Assembly: GCF_021458635.1 (NCBI RefSeq)
Contig: NZ_JAIRDQ010000006.1
Coordinates: 459,042-523,041, forward strand
DNA from: Bradyrhizobium monzae
Lineage (GTDB): Bacteria; Pseudomonadota; Alphaproteobacteria; Rhizobiales; Xanthobacteraceae
Length of the DNA: 64,000 nt
Direction: 5' to 3'
The translations under genes were made by a program, and so were the position numbers. Below the pieces are notes generated by a model. It did no database searches, was not told the DNA's origin, and saw only the letters and a list, made by a program, of their open reading frames with translations. Shown one piece after another: positions 24,978-34,228 of the stretch. How positions within the stretch are numbered: the stretch's first letter is position 1; the number at the start of each line of letters is the position of its first letter.

Positions 24978-26477
24978 TCAGATCTTCTGATTATACTCGC
25001 CGACCTCGGGGTGCGTACGCAGCACGCTGTTCACCATCTCGAACATGTCGTGCATGCGCTGCTCGGAGACCGGGCTTTCGACCACGACCACGAGCTCGGG
25101 CTTGTTGGAGGAGGCGCGCACCAGGCCCCAGCTGCCGTCTTCGACCGTGACGCGCACGCCGTTGACGGTGACGAGATCGCGGATCGACTGGCCGCCGATC
25201 TTGGCACCCTTGGCCTGCAAACCTTCGAAGTGCTTCACCACCTGGTCGATGACACCGTACTTCACCTCGTCGGCGCAATGCGGCGACATGGTCGGCGACG
25301 ACCACGTCTTCGGCAGCGCGTTCTTCAAATCGGCCATCGACTTGCCGGACGCTCGGTCGAGCATGTCGCAGATCGCAAGCGCCGAGACGAGACCGTCATC
25401 ATAGCCGCGTCCATACGGCTTGTTGAAGAAGAAGTGGCCGGACTTCTCGAAGCCCGCGAGCGCACCCGTCTCGTTGGTGCGGCGCTTCATGTAGGAATGA
25501 CCGGTCTTCCAGTAAGCAGTCTTGGCGCCCTGCGCCTGCAGGACGGGATCGGTGATGAACAGGCCGGTCGACTTCACGTCGACGATGAACCGCGCGTCCT
25601 TGTGGATCGCCGACATGTCGCGCGCCAGCATCACGCCGACCTTGTCGGCAAAGATCTCCTCGCCGGTGTTGTCGACGACGCCGCAGCGGTCGCCGTCACC
25701 GTCGAAGCCGAGGCCGACATCAGCCTTGTGATGCAGCACCGCATCGCGGATGGCGTGCAGCATCTCCATGTCTTCCGGATTCGGATTGTATTTCGGGAAG
25801 GTGTGGTCGAGCTCGGTGTCGAGCGGAATCACCTCGCAGCCGATGGCTTCCAGCACCTGCGGCGCGAACGCGCCGGCCGTGCCATTGCCGCAGGCCGCAA
25901 CGACCTTGAGCTTGCGCTTGAGCTTCGGCCGGCTGGTGAGGTCGGCGATGTAGCGCGCCGGATAGTTTTCGTGGAACTGGTAGGAGCCGCCGGCTTTGTT
26001 CTTGAAATCGGCGTTGAGCACGATCTCCTTCAGCCGCGTCATCTCATCGGGGCCGAAGGTCAGCGGGCGGTTGGCGCCCATCTTCACGCCGGTCCAGCCG
26101 TTGTCGTTGTGCGAGGCCGTGACCATGGCGACGCAAGGCACGTCGAGATCGAACTGCGCGAAATAGGCCATCGGTGTCACCGCAAGGCCGATGTCGTGCA
26201 CCTTGCAGCCCGCCGCCATCAGGCCGGATATCAGCGCATATTTGATCGAGGCCGAATAGCCGCGGAAGTCATGGCCCGTGACGATCTCCTGCTTGACGCC
26301 GAGTTCCGCGATCAGCGCGCCCAGCCCCATGCCGAGCGCCTGCACGCCCATGAGGTTGATTTCCTTCTGGAACAACCAGCGCGCGTCGTATTCGCGAAAG
26401 CCGGTGGGCTTGACCATCGGCTCGGATTCGAAGGCGTAGGTGTTGGGCAAAAGCACGGATTTCGGCTTGGGAAACAT
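24978..26477 (-). CDS. Phosphomannomutase/phosphoglucomutase
   Basis: Interconverts hexose 6- and 1-phosphates to feed GDP-mannose/UDP-glucose synthesis for polysaccharides. The 499-residue protein has the catalytic phosphoserine loop TASHNDNGWTG, the metal-binding loop DGDGDRCG, the sugar-specificity segment and the C-terminal phosphate-binding loop RASSNKPELVV. It is transcribed away from the HepT/MntA locus. Whether mannose or glucose is preferred (manB/algC type) cannot be decided here. Confidence 0.93.
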   Translation of the reverse strand: MFPKPKSVLLPNTYAFESEPMVKPTGFREYDARWLFQKEINLMGVQALGMGLGALIAELGVKQEIVTGHDFRGYSASIKYALISGLMAAGCKVHDIGLAVTPMAYFAQFDLDVPCVAMVTASHNDNGWTGVKMGANRPLTFGPDEMTRLKEIVLNADFKNKAGGSYQFHENYPARYIADLTSRPKLKRKLKVVAACGNGTAGAFAPQVLEAIGCEVIPLDTELDHTFPKYNPNPEDMEMLHAIRDAVLHHKADVGLGFDGDGDRCGVVDNTGEEIFADKVGVMLARDMSAIHKDARFIVDVKSTGLFITDPVLQAQGAKTAYWKTGHSYMKRRTNETGALAGFEKSGHFFFNKPYGRGYDDGLVSALAICDMLDRASGKSMADLKNALPKTWSSPTMSPHCADEVKYGVIDQVVKHFEGLQAKGAKIGGQSIRDLVTVNGVRVTVEDGSWGLVRASSNKPELVVVVESPVSEQRMHDMFEMVNSVLRTHPEVGEYNQKI

Positions 26478-26643
26478 TGAGACGGTCTCGTGAAATGGGC
26501 AGGAATTGCTGCAGCCTTAGCGAATGCCGGGCCGCAACGGAAGCCGGGAACGAAGGCCTATGGCCGATAATTGCGGCAGTTTGGTAACGGAAAATGATGC
26601 GCCGGAAGAGACCGGTATTCTGACCAGGTCGGCTATGGGCGCG

Positions 26644-26972
26644 CTATCTCATCTTCGACCGCGCCCTGAGAGGTTGCAGGGCCTGTTGAACGGTCTCCCA
26701 CAGAAGATGGGCTGCAACGTCCTCATAATTGTGGCGATAAACATTGCCCGCCGCAGCCATCTGCCTCCATGCGATTGCGGGTGCCTCGCCTTCAGTTCCT
26801 CTGGAAGGCGGCGAGACGCTTCTGAAATTATCTCCAGGCATCGCGTCACCGGATAGACCGACCGCAGATCCGCCGCGAATGCCTCGCGATCGAGACCTCC
26901 GGCGAACTCAGTCGCCAAATCGATGTGATGCAGGATGTCTCGCAGAGTCCCGTCGGTGCGATCAGAAGGCAT
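26644..26972 (-). pseudogene. HepT-like HEPN (DUF86) protein, frameshifted
   Basis: HEPN-domain partner of a MNT nucleotidyltransferase; in active pairs HepT is an RNase toxin that the MNT partner AMPylates. The first frame runs MPSDRTDGTLRDILHHIDLA through PEELKARHP and then loses family character. The family continues in the next frame (AIAWRQMAAAGNVYRHNYED ... LWETVQQALQPL). One extra C in the CCC run (GGG at 26779-26781 on the plus strand) would restore CAC-CCC-GCA and a single reading frame. The usual Arg before the catalytic His is Gly here (AGNVYRHNY). A real mutation or a sequencing error are both possible. Confidence 0.8.
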
Positions 26973-27258
26973 AGACAGCGTCGGCCGTCGCGGCGGGAGC
27001 GACGTATGATTTCAGGCCGTCGCGACTGACGACTTCAACCTGCCCATCAAAAAGGTTCGCGATATACTCTTTGAGCTCGACGTAGTCGAAGACCGTGATC
27101 CGCGCATCCGGATCGATCTCGACCATGATGTCGACATCGCTGCCGGAGTGATTTTCGCCCCTCGCCACCGAGCCAAACAACGCAGCATGCAAAACACCCC
27201 GCTCGCGAAGAGCAGGCTCAGACTTTCGCAGGATCGCTATCGCATCAGGGCTGTTCAT
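26962..27258 (-). CDS. MntA-type minimal nucleotidyltransferase (antitoxin of HEPN/MNT pair)
   Basis: A 98-residue nucleotidyltransferase with the polymerase-beta-like motif LFGSVARGENHSGSDVDIMV, containing the GSxxRG and SDxD catalytic elements. Members of this group AMPylate and neutralise their HepT partner. Its 3' end overlaps the HepT-like start by 11 bases, the normal arrangement. The gene itself appears intact although the partner is frameshifted. Confidence 0.88.
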   Translation of the reverse strand: MNSPDAIAILRKSEPALRERGVLHAALFGSVARGENHSGSDVDIMVEIDPDARITVFDYVELKEYIANLFDGQVEVVSRDGLKSYVAPAATADAVYAF

Positions 27259-27313
27259 GGGCAGAATATAGCACCCCGTTTACCCCACGGGAGACCCCCA
27301 AGGCGGGGCGAAC

Positions 27314-27826
27314 TTACTGCTCAAGCACCATCTGGCCGTTGGCGTACTCAAAGCGCTTCAGGCGGGACAGGAAGGAGAGGCCGAGCAGGTTCTCGGACAA
27401 TGCCTCATCCGGCAGCACCATGGCATCGACGTCACGCACGATGAGGCCGCCGACATCCAGCATGGCGATGCGGGTGCGCGCGGCCTTGATGGTGCCGTTG
27501 GCGGTGGTGACGGTGGCGTTGTAGTCGTTGCGCGAGGGACGCAGGCCGAAGCGGGCGGCCGAGGTCTCGTTCAGCGCCACCACGGAGGCGCCGGTGTCGA
27601 CCATGAAGCCGATGCGCTGGCCGTCGATACGGCCGTCGGTCTGGAAGTGGCCACGGCCATCGCGGGGAATGTTGAGGCTGCGGCCGCCGACCGGCGCCGT
27701 GGTCGCAACCGCGACCGTCGTCTGCGGCGCTGACCTAGCGGACGCGGAGCTCATCTTGTCCGCCATCTGCGCCATGAACGTGCCGAGGCCGATCATGACG
27801 GCCGCGATGATCATAATGTTACGCAT
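27314..27826 (-). CDS. Retropepsin-like membrane-anchored aspartic protease (TIGR02281-like)
   Basis: A 170-residue protein with an N-terminal membrane segment (IMIIAAVMIGLGTFMAQMA) and a retropepsin-like domain whose active-site loop is FMVDTGASVVALNE. The LGLSFLSRLKRFEY segment near the end is typical of this clan. The chosen ATG at 27826 follows GGAAGTG; an ATG twelve codons upstream is possible. Likely anchored in the inner membrane with the domain outside the cytosol. Substrate unknown. Confidence 0.85.
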   Translation of the reverse strand: MRNIMIIAAVMIGLGTFMAQMADKMSSASARSAPQTTVAVATTAPVGGRSLNIPRDGRGHFQTDGRIDGQRIGFMVDTGASVVALNETSAARFGLRPSRNDYNATVTTANGTIKAARTRIAMLDVGGLIVRDVDAMVLPDEALSENLLGLSFLSRLKRFEYANGQMVLEQ

Positions 27827-27954
27827 CACATCACTTCCGGGCCGAAAGCCCGATTTCATCACGCGGCACGCCGGTCCGCGAGCGCCGCCACGGCAGAGCC
27901 GGTGTCATTTTGACGAAAAGGATGAGCGTACGGTTAATGGCCGGGCGTGATTTC

Positions 27955-30429
27955 TCAGGTGCCGCGCGGTTTGACCCGCCGGGTCGGCAGCGCGCTTGCC
28001 GGATCTTCGGGCCAGGGATGCCGGGGATAGCGGCCGCGCATGTCGGAACGTACCGCGGCGTAACTGCCGCGCCAAAAACCGGGGAGATCGCGCGTCACCT
28101 GGACCGGGCGCTGCGCCGGCGATAGCAATTCCAGCACCAACGGCACCTTGCCGGCGGCAATCGACGGATGGGTGTTGAGGCCGAACAGTTCCTGGAGGCG
28201 CACGGCGATGGTCGGCCCCTGCTCGGCCTCGTAGTCGATCGCGAGCACGCTTCCCGTGGGCGCCTCGAAATGCGTCGGCGCCTCACGGTCGAGCCGCGCG
28301 CGCATCTCCCACGGCAATAGCGCCATCAGCGCGTCGGAAAGATCGCCGGCGGAGATGTCCTTCAGCGCGATTTTGTCGTAGAGCGCCGGCACCAGCCAAT
28401 CGGCGCGCCGCGCGCTCAACCCGTCGTCGGAGAGATCGGGCCAGCGATCGCCCTCGGCCTTGCGCAGGAACATGACGCGGTCGCGCCATTGCTTGGCGGC
28501 CTTCGACCAGGGCAGCCGGTCAAGGCCGGCAGCGATCAGCCCGTCGGCAAAAATGCGCGCGGTGTCTTCCGAGGGCGACACGGCAAGCGTGGCCTCCGAC
28601 AGCGTGATCGCATGCAGCACCCGCTTGCGCCGCGCGCGCAGCGCCATCGCGCCGCGGTCGAAGGAGATCTCGTCGGCCGTGTCGATATGCTCGGCGAAAT
28701 GCCGCTCGATGTCGTCTTCGGCGATTTGCGCGGCGAGCAGGATGCGGCCGCTCGCGGCCGTTCCCGTCATCTCGCCGATCGCGATATAGGGCGCGCGGGC
28801 GAGCGACGAGGTCTGCTCCACCGCGGCCCCGCGGCCATTGGCAAGCACGAAGCTGCCATTGCCGCGGTTGCGCGCGACGCGATCCGGGAAGGCATAGGCG
28901 AGCATCAGGCCGGTGGAGAGATCCTCCTGCGGGCCTGCCTTCTCGGACGCCGCGACCTGCGAGGCCCAGCGTCGCGCGAGATCGCGCGCGCTCGCCGCCC
29001 GCGGCGAACGGTCGCGGCGGAATTGGTCGCGACGATGCTCGAGATCGGCTCCGTCACCGCCTAGCCCACGCTCGGTGAGGATGGCCGCGATCTCGGCCGC
29101 TTCTTCGCCCGCTCCGGCGCGATGCGAATCCACGATCATGCGCGCCAGCCGTGGCGGCAGCGCCAGCGCGCGCAGGCTTTTGCCTTCGGCTGTGATACGG
29201 CCGTCGCCGTCGAGCGCATTGAGCTCGGAGAGCAGGCTTTTTGCTTCCTTCCACGCCGGCTGCGGCGGGGGATCGAGGAACGACAACGCAGCAGGATCCG
29301 CGACGCCCCATTGCGCGAGATCGAGCACCAGCGAGGAAAGATCGGCGCTCAAGATTTCCGGCTGGGTGTAAGGCGCGAGCGACGCCGTCTGCGGCTCGTC
29401 CCAGAGCCGGTAGCATACGCCGGGTTCGGTACGGCCGGCGCGGCCGCGGCGCTGGTCGACTGCGGCACGCGCGGCGCGCACGGTCTCGAGCCGGGTCAGG
29501 CCGATGTCGGGCTCATAGCGCGGCACGCGGGCAAGACCGGAATCGACGACGATGCGCACGCCTTCGATCGTGAGCGAGGTCTCGGCGATCGAGGTCGCGA
29601 GCACCACCTTGCGCGTCCCTTTGGGCGCGGGCGCGATGGCGCGGTCCTGCACGGCGGCATCGAGCGCGCCGAACAACGGCACGATTTCGATGCTGGCATC
29701 CTGCACGCGCTCCGCCAGAAAATTCTGGGTGCGGCGAATTTCGGCGGCACCCGGCAGAAAGGCGAGCACCGAGCCGCTATCGGCACGTAGGGCCGACGCG
29801 ATCGCGTCCGCCATCTGTCGCTCGATCGGCGCATCCGCCTTGCGGCCGAGATAGCGGGTCTCGACCGGAAAGGCGCGGCCCTCGCTCTCGACGACAGGCG
29901 CCTCGCCAAGCAGCTTTGCGACACGCGCGCCATCGAGCGTGGCCGACATCACCAGGATACGCAGATCCTCTCGCAGGCCCTGCTGCGCATCGCGCGCCAG
30001 CGCCAGACCCATGTCGGCATCGAGCGAGCGTTCGTGGAATTCGTCGAACAGGATGGCGGCCACGCCCGAGAGCTCGGGATCGTCGAGGATCTGGCGCGTG
30101 AAAATGCCTTCGGTCACGACCTCGATGCGTGTGGCCCGCGAGATCTTCGAGCCGAAGCGGACACGATAGCCGACCGTTTCGCCGGCGCGCTCGCCGAGCG
30201 ACTTGGCCATGCGATCGGCGCTGGCGCGGGCCGCAATGCGCCGCGGCTCCAGCACGATGATCTTCTTGCCCTTGGCCCAGGGCGCATCGAGCAGCGCCAG
30301 CGGCACCCGCGTGGTCTTGCCGGCGCCCGGAGGGGCGACCAGCACGGCCGCGTTGTGCGCCTCCAGCGTGCGCGAGAGGTCATCGAGCACGGCATCGATC
30401 GGGAGGGGCGTGTCGAAGTTGCGGGGCAA
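27955..30429 (-). CDS. hrpB: ATP-dependent helicase HrpB
   Basis: DEAH-box superfamily-2 helicase of 824 residues. Motif I is APPGAGKTTRVPLALL, motif II is DEFHER, motif III is MSATLDG, motif VI is QRRGRAGR, and the HrpB-specific C-terminal domain follows (ERLDREAPTHFEAP-like ARLDREAPTHFEAPTGS). Biological role of HrpB is poorly known; an RNA or cell-division related function has been proposed for relatives. Transcribed alone, with a class A repeat just upstream of its start. Confidence 0.94.
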   Translation of the reverse strand: MPRNFDTPLPIDAVLDDLSRTLEAHNAAVLVAPPGAGKTTRVPLALLDAPWAKGKKIIVLEPRRIAARASADRMAKSLGERAGETVGYRVRFGSKISRATRIEVVTEGIFTRQILDDPELSGVAAILFDEFHERSLDADMGLALARDAQQGLREDLRILVMSATLDGARVAKLLGEAPVVESEGRAFPVETRYLGRKADAPIERQMADAIASALRADSGSVLAFLPGAAEIRRTQNFLAERVQDASIEIVPLFGALDAAVQDRAIAPAPKGTRKVVLATSIAETSLTIEGVRIVVDSGLARVPRYEPDIGLTRLETVRAARAAVDQRRGRAGRTEPGVCYRLWDEPQTASLAPYTQPEILSADLSSLVLDLAQWGVADPAALSFLDPPPQPAWKEAKSLLSELNALDGDGRITAEGKSLRALALPPRLARMIVDSHRAGAGEEAAEIAAILTERGLGGDGADLEHRRDQFRRDRSPRAASARDLARRWASQVAASEKAGPQEDLSTGLMLAYAFPDRVARNRGNGSFVLANGRGAAVEQTSSLARAPYIAIGEMTGTAASGRILLAAQIAEDDIERHFAEHIDTADEISFDRGAMALRARRKRVLHAITLSEATLAVSPSEDTARIFADGLIAAGLDRLPWSKAAKQWRDRVMFLRKAEGDRWPDLSDDGLSARRADWLVPALYDKIALKDISAGDLSDALMALLPWEMRARLDREAPTHFEAPTGSVLAIDYEAEQGPTIAVRLQELFGLNTHPSIAAGKVPLVLELLSPAQRPVQVTRDLPGFWRGSYAAVRSDMRGRYPRHPWPEDPASALPTRRVKPRGT

Positions 30430-30443
30430 GTATCTATCCGTTC

Positions 30444-30554
30444 GTCATGCCCAGGCTAAAGCGCGGAGCGCGTCTTCGCACAAAAGTCCCGGGCATCCAC
30501 GTTCTGTCTGGCAGTGAACAAGACGTGGATGGCCGGGACAAGCCCGGCCATGAT
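30444..30554. repeat. Palindromic intergenic repeat (class A, copy 6)
   Basis: GTCATGCCCAGGCTAAAGCG ... GACAAGCCCGGCCATGAT with internal ATCCACG ... CGTGGAT arms. Lies between hrpB and the UDP-glucose dehydrogenase gene, which are both on the minus strand. Confidence 0.85.
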
Positions 30555-30574
30555 GGAATTATTCGCGGTAATCG

Positions 30575-31891
30575 TCAGCCCTGAACTGGCGGGCGGCCGA
30601 CGCTCTCATAGGTGAAGCCGGCCGCAGCCATGTCTTCGGGGTTGAAGATATTGCGGAGATCGACGACGACAGGCTGCGTCATGACGCTCTTCAGCCGATC
30701 GAGATCGAGACCACGGAATTGCACCCATTCGGTGACGACGACCAGCGCGTCGGCGCCCTCAGCGCAGGAATAGGCGTCCTCGCTATAGGTGATGCTGGGC
30801 AGCTCGCCCTTGGCCTGCTCCATGCCGACCGGATCGAACGCCTTCACCTTGGCGCCCATGTCGAGGAGGCCGGTGACCAGCGGAATTGATGGCGCATCGC
30901 GCATGTCGTCCGTATCAGGTTTAAAGGTGAGACCAAGCACGGCGATGGTCTTGCCGCGCAGCGAGCCGCCGAGTGCCTGGCTTACTTTTCGCGCCATCGC
31001 GCGCTTGCGATTCTCGTTGACCGCCAGCACGGATTCGACGATGCGCAAGCTCACGTCGTAGTCCTGCGCGATCTTGATCAGCGCCTTGGTGTCCTTCGGG
31101 AAGCAGGAGCCGCCGAAGCCCGGACCGGCGTGCAGGAATTTTGTGCCGATGCGGTTGTCCAGGCCAATGCCGCGCGCGACCTCCTGGACGTTGGCGCCGA
31201 CCTTTTCGGAGAGATCCGCGATCTCGTTGATGAAGGTGATCTTGGTCGCGAGGAACGCGTTGGCGGCGTATTTGATCATCTCGGCGGTGCGACGTTCCGT
31301 GAACATCAGCGGCGCCTGGTTCAGCGAAAGCGGGCGATAGATGTCGCCCATCACCTTGCGGCCGCGCTCGTCGGACGTGCCGACGACGACGCGATCGGGG
31401 AATTTGAAGTCGCGGATCGCCGCGCCCTCGCGCAGGAACTCGGGATTGGAGGCGACGACGACGTCGGCCTTGGGATTGGCCTCGCGAATGATGCGCTCGA
31501 CCTCGTCACCGGTGCCGACCGGAACGGTCGACTTGGTCACCACGACGGTGAATCCGGAGAGCGACTGCGCGATCTCTTTCGCGGCAGCGTAGACGTAGGA
31601 GAGATCGGCATGGCCGTCGCCGCGACGCGACGGCGTACCGACCGCGATGAACACGGCGTCGGCATCCGCGACCGGCTTCGACAGGTCGGTGGTGAAGCTC
31701 AGGCGCTTGGCCTTCACATTGGTCGCGACCAGCTCGTCGAGGCCCGGCTCGTAGATCGGAATCTCGCCGCGGTGAAGCGCCGCGATCTTCTTCTCGTCCT
31801 TGTCGACACAAATGACGTCGTGACCGAAATCCGCAAAGCAGGCTCCGGACACCAGTCCCACGTACCCCGTGCCGATCATCGCGATGCGCAT
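30575..31891 (-). CDS. UDP-glucose 6-dehydrogenase
   Basis: Oxidises UDP-glucose to UDP-glucuronate for surface polysaccharide synthesis. The 438-residue product starts MRIAMIGTGYVGLVSGACF (Rossmann NAD site), contains the central GPGFGGSCFPKDTKAL with the catalytic Cys, and ends with the UDP-binding C-terminal domain. The long upstream open extension is not used because the start given matches the family N-terminus exactly. Symbols ugd, rkpK or exo names are used in different rhizobia, so none is assigned. Confidence 0.96.
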   Translation of the reverse strand: MRIAMIGTGYVGLVSGACFADFGHDVICVDKDEKKIAALHRGEIPIYEPGLDELVATNVKAKRLSFTTDLSKPVADADAVFIAVGTPSRRGDGHADLSYVYAAAKEIAQSLSGFTVVVTKSTVPVGTGDEVERIIREANPKADVVVASNPEFLREGAAIRDFKFPDRVVVGTSDERGRKVMGDIYRPLSLNQAPLMFTERRTAEMIKYAANAFLATKITFINEIADLSEKVGANVQEVARGIGLDNRIGTKFLHAGPGFGGSCFPKDTKALIKIAQDYDVSLRIVESVLAVNENRKRAMARKVSQALGGSLRGKTIAVLGLTFKPDTDDMRDAPSIPLVTGLLDMGAKVKAFDPVGMEQAKGELPSITYSEDAYSCAEGADALVVVTEWVQFRGLDLDRLKSVMTQPVVVDLRNIFNPEDMAAAGFTYESVGRPPVQG

Positions 31892-32086
31892 GAAAATCCC
31901 TGCTTTGGCTTGGTTAACGAAACCCCAACTCCGGGGCGGTTTAGCATTTTCCCGTCGGGAAGGAAGTGCCTGCATTTCCGAAACCGGCACGCGATTTGTA
32001 CCAGTAAAGAAGTCGTAAACCACAAGGCCCCACACTGCCCCACGCTCACACAGAGCCCGGCGGAACTCGCGTCAATCAGGGACACC

Positions 32087-33154
32087 ATGACACCATCAGG
32101 CACAATCGCCGCGAGCGAAGGCACCAGGGGCCTGGCGGCCGCGCGTGTCGATTGGGTCGACTATGCCAAGGGCATCTGCATCATCATGGTCGTGATGATG
32201 CATTCGGTGCTGGGCGTCGAGCTTGCCGCCGGCGAGACCGGTTTCATGCATGTGCTGGTGGCCTTCGCAAAGCCATTCCGGATGCCGGACTTCTTCCTGA
32301 TTTCGGGCCTGTTCCTGCCATTGGTGATCGATCGGGACTGGCGAACCTATCTCGACCGCAAGGTGGTGCATTTCGCTTATTTTTATGTCGTCTGGGTGAC
32401 AATCCAGTTCGCTTTCAAGGCGCCTGCTTTCGCGGCCGAAACCAGCTGGCGCGGCGCGGGCCTGCTCTATCTCGAATCCTTCATCGAGCCGTTCGGCACG
32501 CTCTGGTTCATCTACCTGCTGCCGATCTTCTTCGTCGTCACAAAACTGACACGACGAATCCCCGCACCCGCGATCTGGATCGTGGCGGCCGCGCTGGAGA
32601 CGGCACGCATCGCAACCGGCTGGACGGCGATCGACGAATTCTGTGCGCGCTTCGTGTACTTCTATTCCGGCTATCTGTTCGCGCCTTACGTGTTCGCACT
32701 GTCCGATCGTGCGCGAAACCATCCCGCGCTGGCGCTCGCGGCGCTCGCGAGCTGGGCGTTGATCAATACCGGCCTCGTTGCGTTCGGCGCCAGCGAATGG
32801 AAGATCTTGTCGCTCGCGCTCGGCTTCGCCGGTGCATGCGCGATCATCACGATCGGTACGCTGCTTGCGCGCATGCACTGGTGCAACTTCCTGCGCTTCT
32901 GCGGCGAGCATTCGATCGTGATCTATCTCGCCTTCTTCCTGCCGATGGCCGCGACGCGCACCCTGCTCCTGCGCAGCGGAATCATCGCCGACATCGGCAC
33001 GGTGTCGCTGATCGTCACCATCGTCGGCGTGCTGGGATCACTGGCGATCTGGCGGGGCGCGCTGCGGCTGCGCGCCGACTTCCTGTTCGAGCGGCCCGAC
33101 GCGTTCTGGATCGCGCCGAAGAAGGCCGGGCCAATTTTGCAGGCGGCGGAATAG
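32087..33154 (+). CDS. Membrane acyltransferase (acyltransferase family 3, NolL/OatA-like)
   Basis: Integral membrane protein of 355 residues with about 9-10 hydrophobic segments. The start DWVDYAKGICIIMVVMMHSV is the acyltransferase-3 signature with the catalytic-type His, and the FFLISGLFLPL and RKVVHFAYFYVVW segments follow. Such enzymes acetylate polysaccharides, Nod factors or lipids. It is divergent from the UDP-glucose dehydrogenase gene (195-base gap), hinting at a surface-sugar role. The ATG at 32087 is preceded by CAGGGA. Acceptor unknown. Confidence 0.87.
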   Translation: MTPSGTIAASEGTRGLAAARVDWVDYAKGICIIMVVMMHSVLGVELAAGETGFMHVLVAFAKPFRMPDFFLISGLFLPLVIDRDWRTYLDRKVVHFAYFYVVWVTIQFAFKAPAFAAETSWRGAGLLYLESFIEPFGTLWFIYLLPIFFVVTKLTRRIPAPAIWIVAAALETARIATGWTAIDEFCARFVYFYSGYLFAPYVFALSDRARNHPALALAALASWALINTGLVAFGASEWKILSLALGFAGACAIITIGTLLARMHWCNFLRFCGEHSIVIYLAFFLPMAATRTLLLRSGIIADIGTVSLIVTIVGVLGSLAIWRGALRLRADFLFERPDAFWIAPKKAGPILQAAE

Positions 33155-33159
33155 ACAGC

Positions 33160-34131
33160 TCAGGGCCGCAGATACAAAGCCCCCGTCGTGCGCCCCGCTT
33201 CGAGATCTGCCTGCGCCTGCGCTGCTTCCCGCAAACTATAGGCTGTCCCGCTCGTCTGCAGGACGCCGGCGGTCATCGCGGCAAGCACACGCTCGGCAGA
33301 ACGGCTGTAAGCATCGGCATCGTTCATGTGGGCCATGACGCTCGGCCGCGCCAACATCAGGCTGCGCCGCGGCCCGAGATCGTTGACATCGACGGACGGG
33401 ATCGGCCCGGCCGACTGGCCAATGCTCGCCACGACGCCGAATGGCCGCACGCAGCCAAGTGTCTTCTGCAACGTCTCTGCGCCGACGCCGTCATAGGCGA
33501 CATCGACGCCGCGTCCCTCAGTGAGATCGGCGATCGCTGCGGCGAAATCGGCGTCCCGCCCGACGATCACGTGAGACGCACCGGCAGCGCGGGCGATTTC
33601 GGCTTTCACCGGCGAACCGACCGTCCCGATCACGGCCGCCCCGGCCGCGCTGGCCCAACGTGTCAGAAGCTGTCCGAGCCCTCCTGCGGCGCTATGGACG
33701 AGAACCGTCGTCCCACGGCCAACCGGGAAAACACGATTGAGCAGCATGTCGGCCGTAATACCCTTGACGAACGTCGCGGCGACCGCCTCATCCGGCAGGC
33801 TGGCCGGAAGTTTGACACAGCGCCAGGCCGGCAAGTTGCGTTCGGACGCATAGGCGCCGACCGGCGCGCCCGCATAGGCGATGCGGTCCCCGACCTCGAC
33901 GCCAGTCACCTCTGCGCCGAGCGCCGCAACGACGCCCACCGCCTCGATGCCAGGAATCCGCTCCGGCGGAAGCGGGTAAAGGCCCATGCGGTGATAGATG
34001 TCGATGGAGTTGACGCCGATCGCCGTCTGCCGCAGCCGGATTTCGCCCCGGCCTGGCGGCTGCAGATCGACGCGCGCCAGTTCGAGCTGCTCTACGCCAC
34101 CGGGCGCCTTCAATCTCACGATCACGGTCAT
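33160..34131 (-). CDS. NAD(P)H:quinone oxidoreductase, zinc-independent (QorA/zeta-crystallin-like)
   Basis: Medium-chain dehydrogenase/reductase of 323 residues. It lacks the zinc ligands of alcohol dehydrogenases and has the NADPH-binding VLVHSAAGGLGQLLTRWASA, as in quinone oxidoreductases. The IGVNSIDIYHRMGLYPLP stretch is typical. It is divergently arranged with a LysR-type regulator whose start is 97 bases away, so it is a likely target of that regulator. Physiological quinone or enone substrate unknown. Confidence 0.92.
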   Translation of the reverse strand: MTVIVRLKAPGGVEQLELARVDLQPPGRGEIRLRQTAIGVNSIDIYHRMGLYPLPPERIPGIEAVGVVAALGAEVTGVEVGDRIAYAGAPVGAYASERNLPAWRCVKLPASLPDEAVAATFVKGITADMLLNRVFPVGRGTTVLVHSAAGGLGQLLTRWASAAGAAVIGTVGSPVKAEIARAAGASHVIVGRDADFAAAIADLTEGRGVDVAYDGVGAETLQKTLGCVRPFGVVASIGQSAGPIPSVDVNDLGPRRSLMLARPSVMAHMNDADAYSRSAERVLAAMTAGVLQTSGTAYSLREAAQAQADLEAGRTTGALYLRP

Positions 34132-34228
34132 ATCGAATCCTCCTGTCGACGACGGAAGAAACTATGGATTGGACCGGAAATCTGCGAAACTGCTCAATAT
34201 CGAGATCCTGCTGTGAGATTTTGCACAT

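Noticed and set aside
24834..26480. Long plus-strand open frame of 548 codons opposite the phosphomannomutase
   Set aside because: Antisense to a confidently recognised enzyme; Arg/Ala/Val-rich low-complexity product typical of antisense frames in high-GC DNA.
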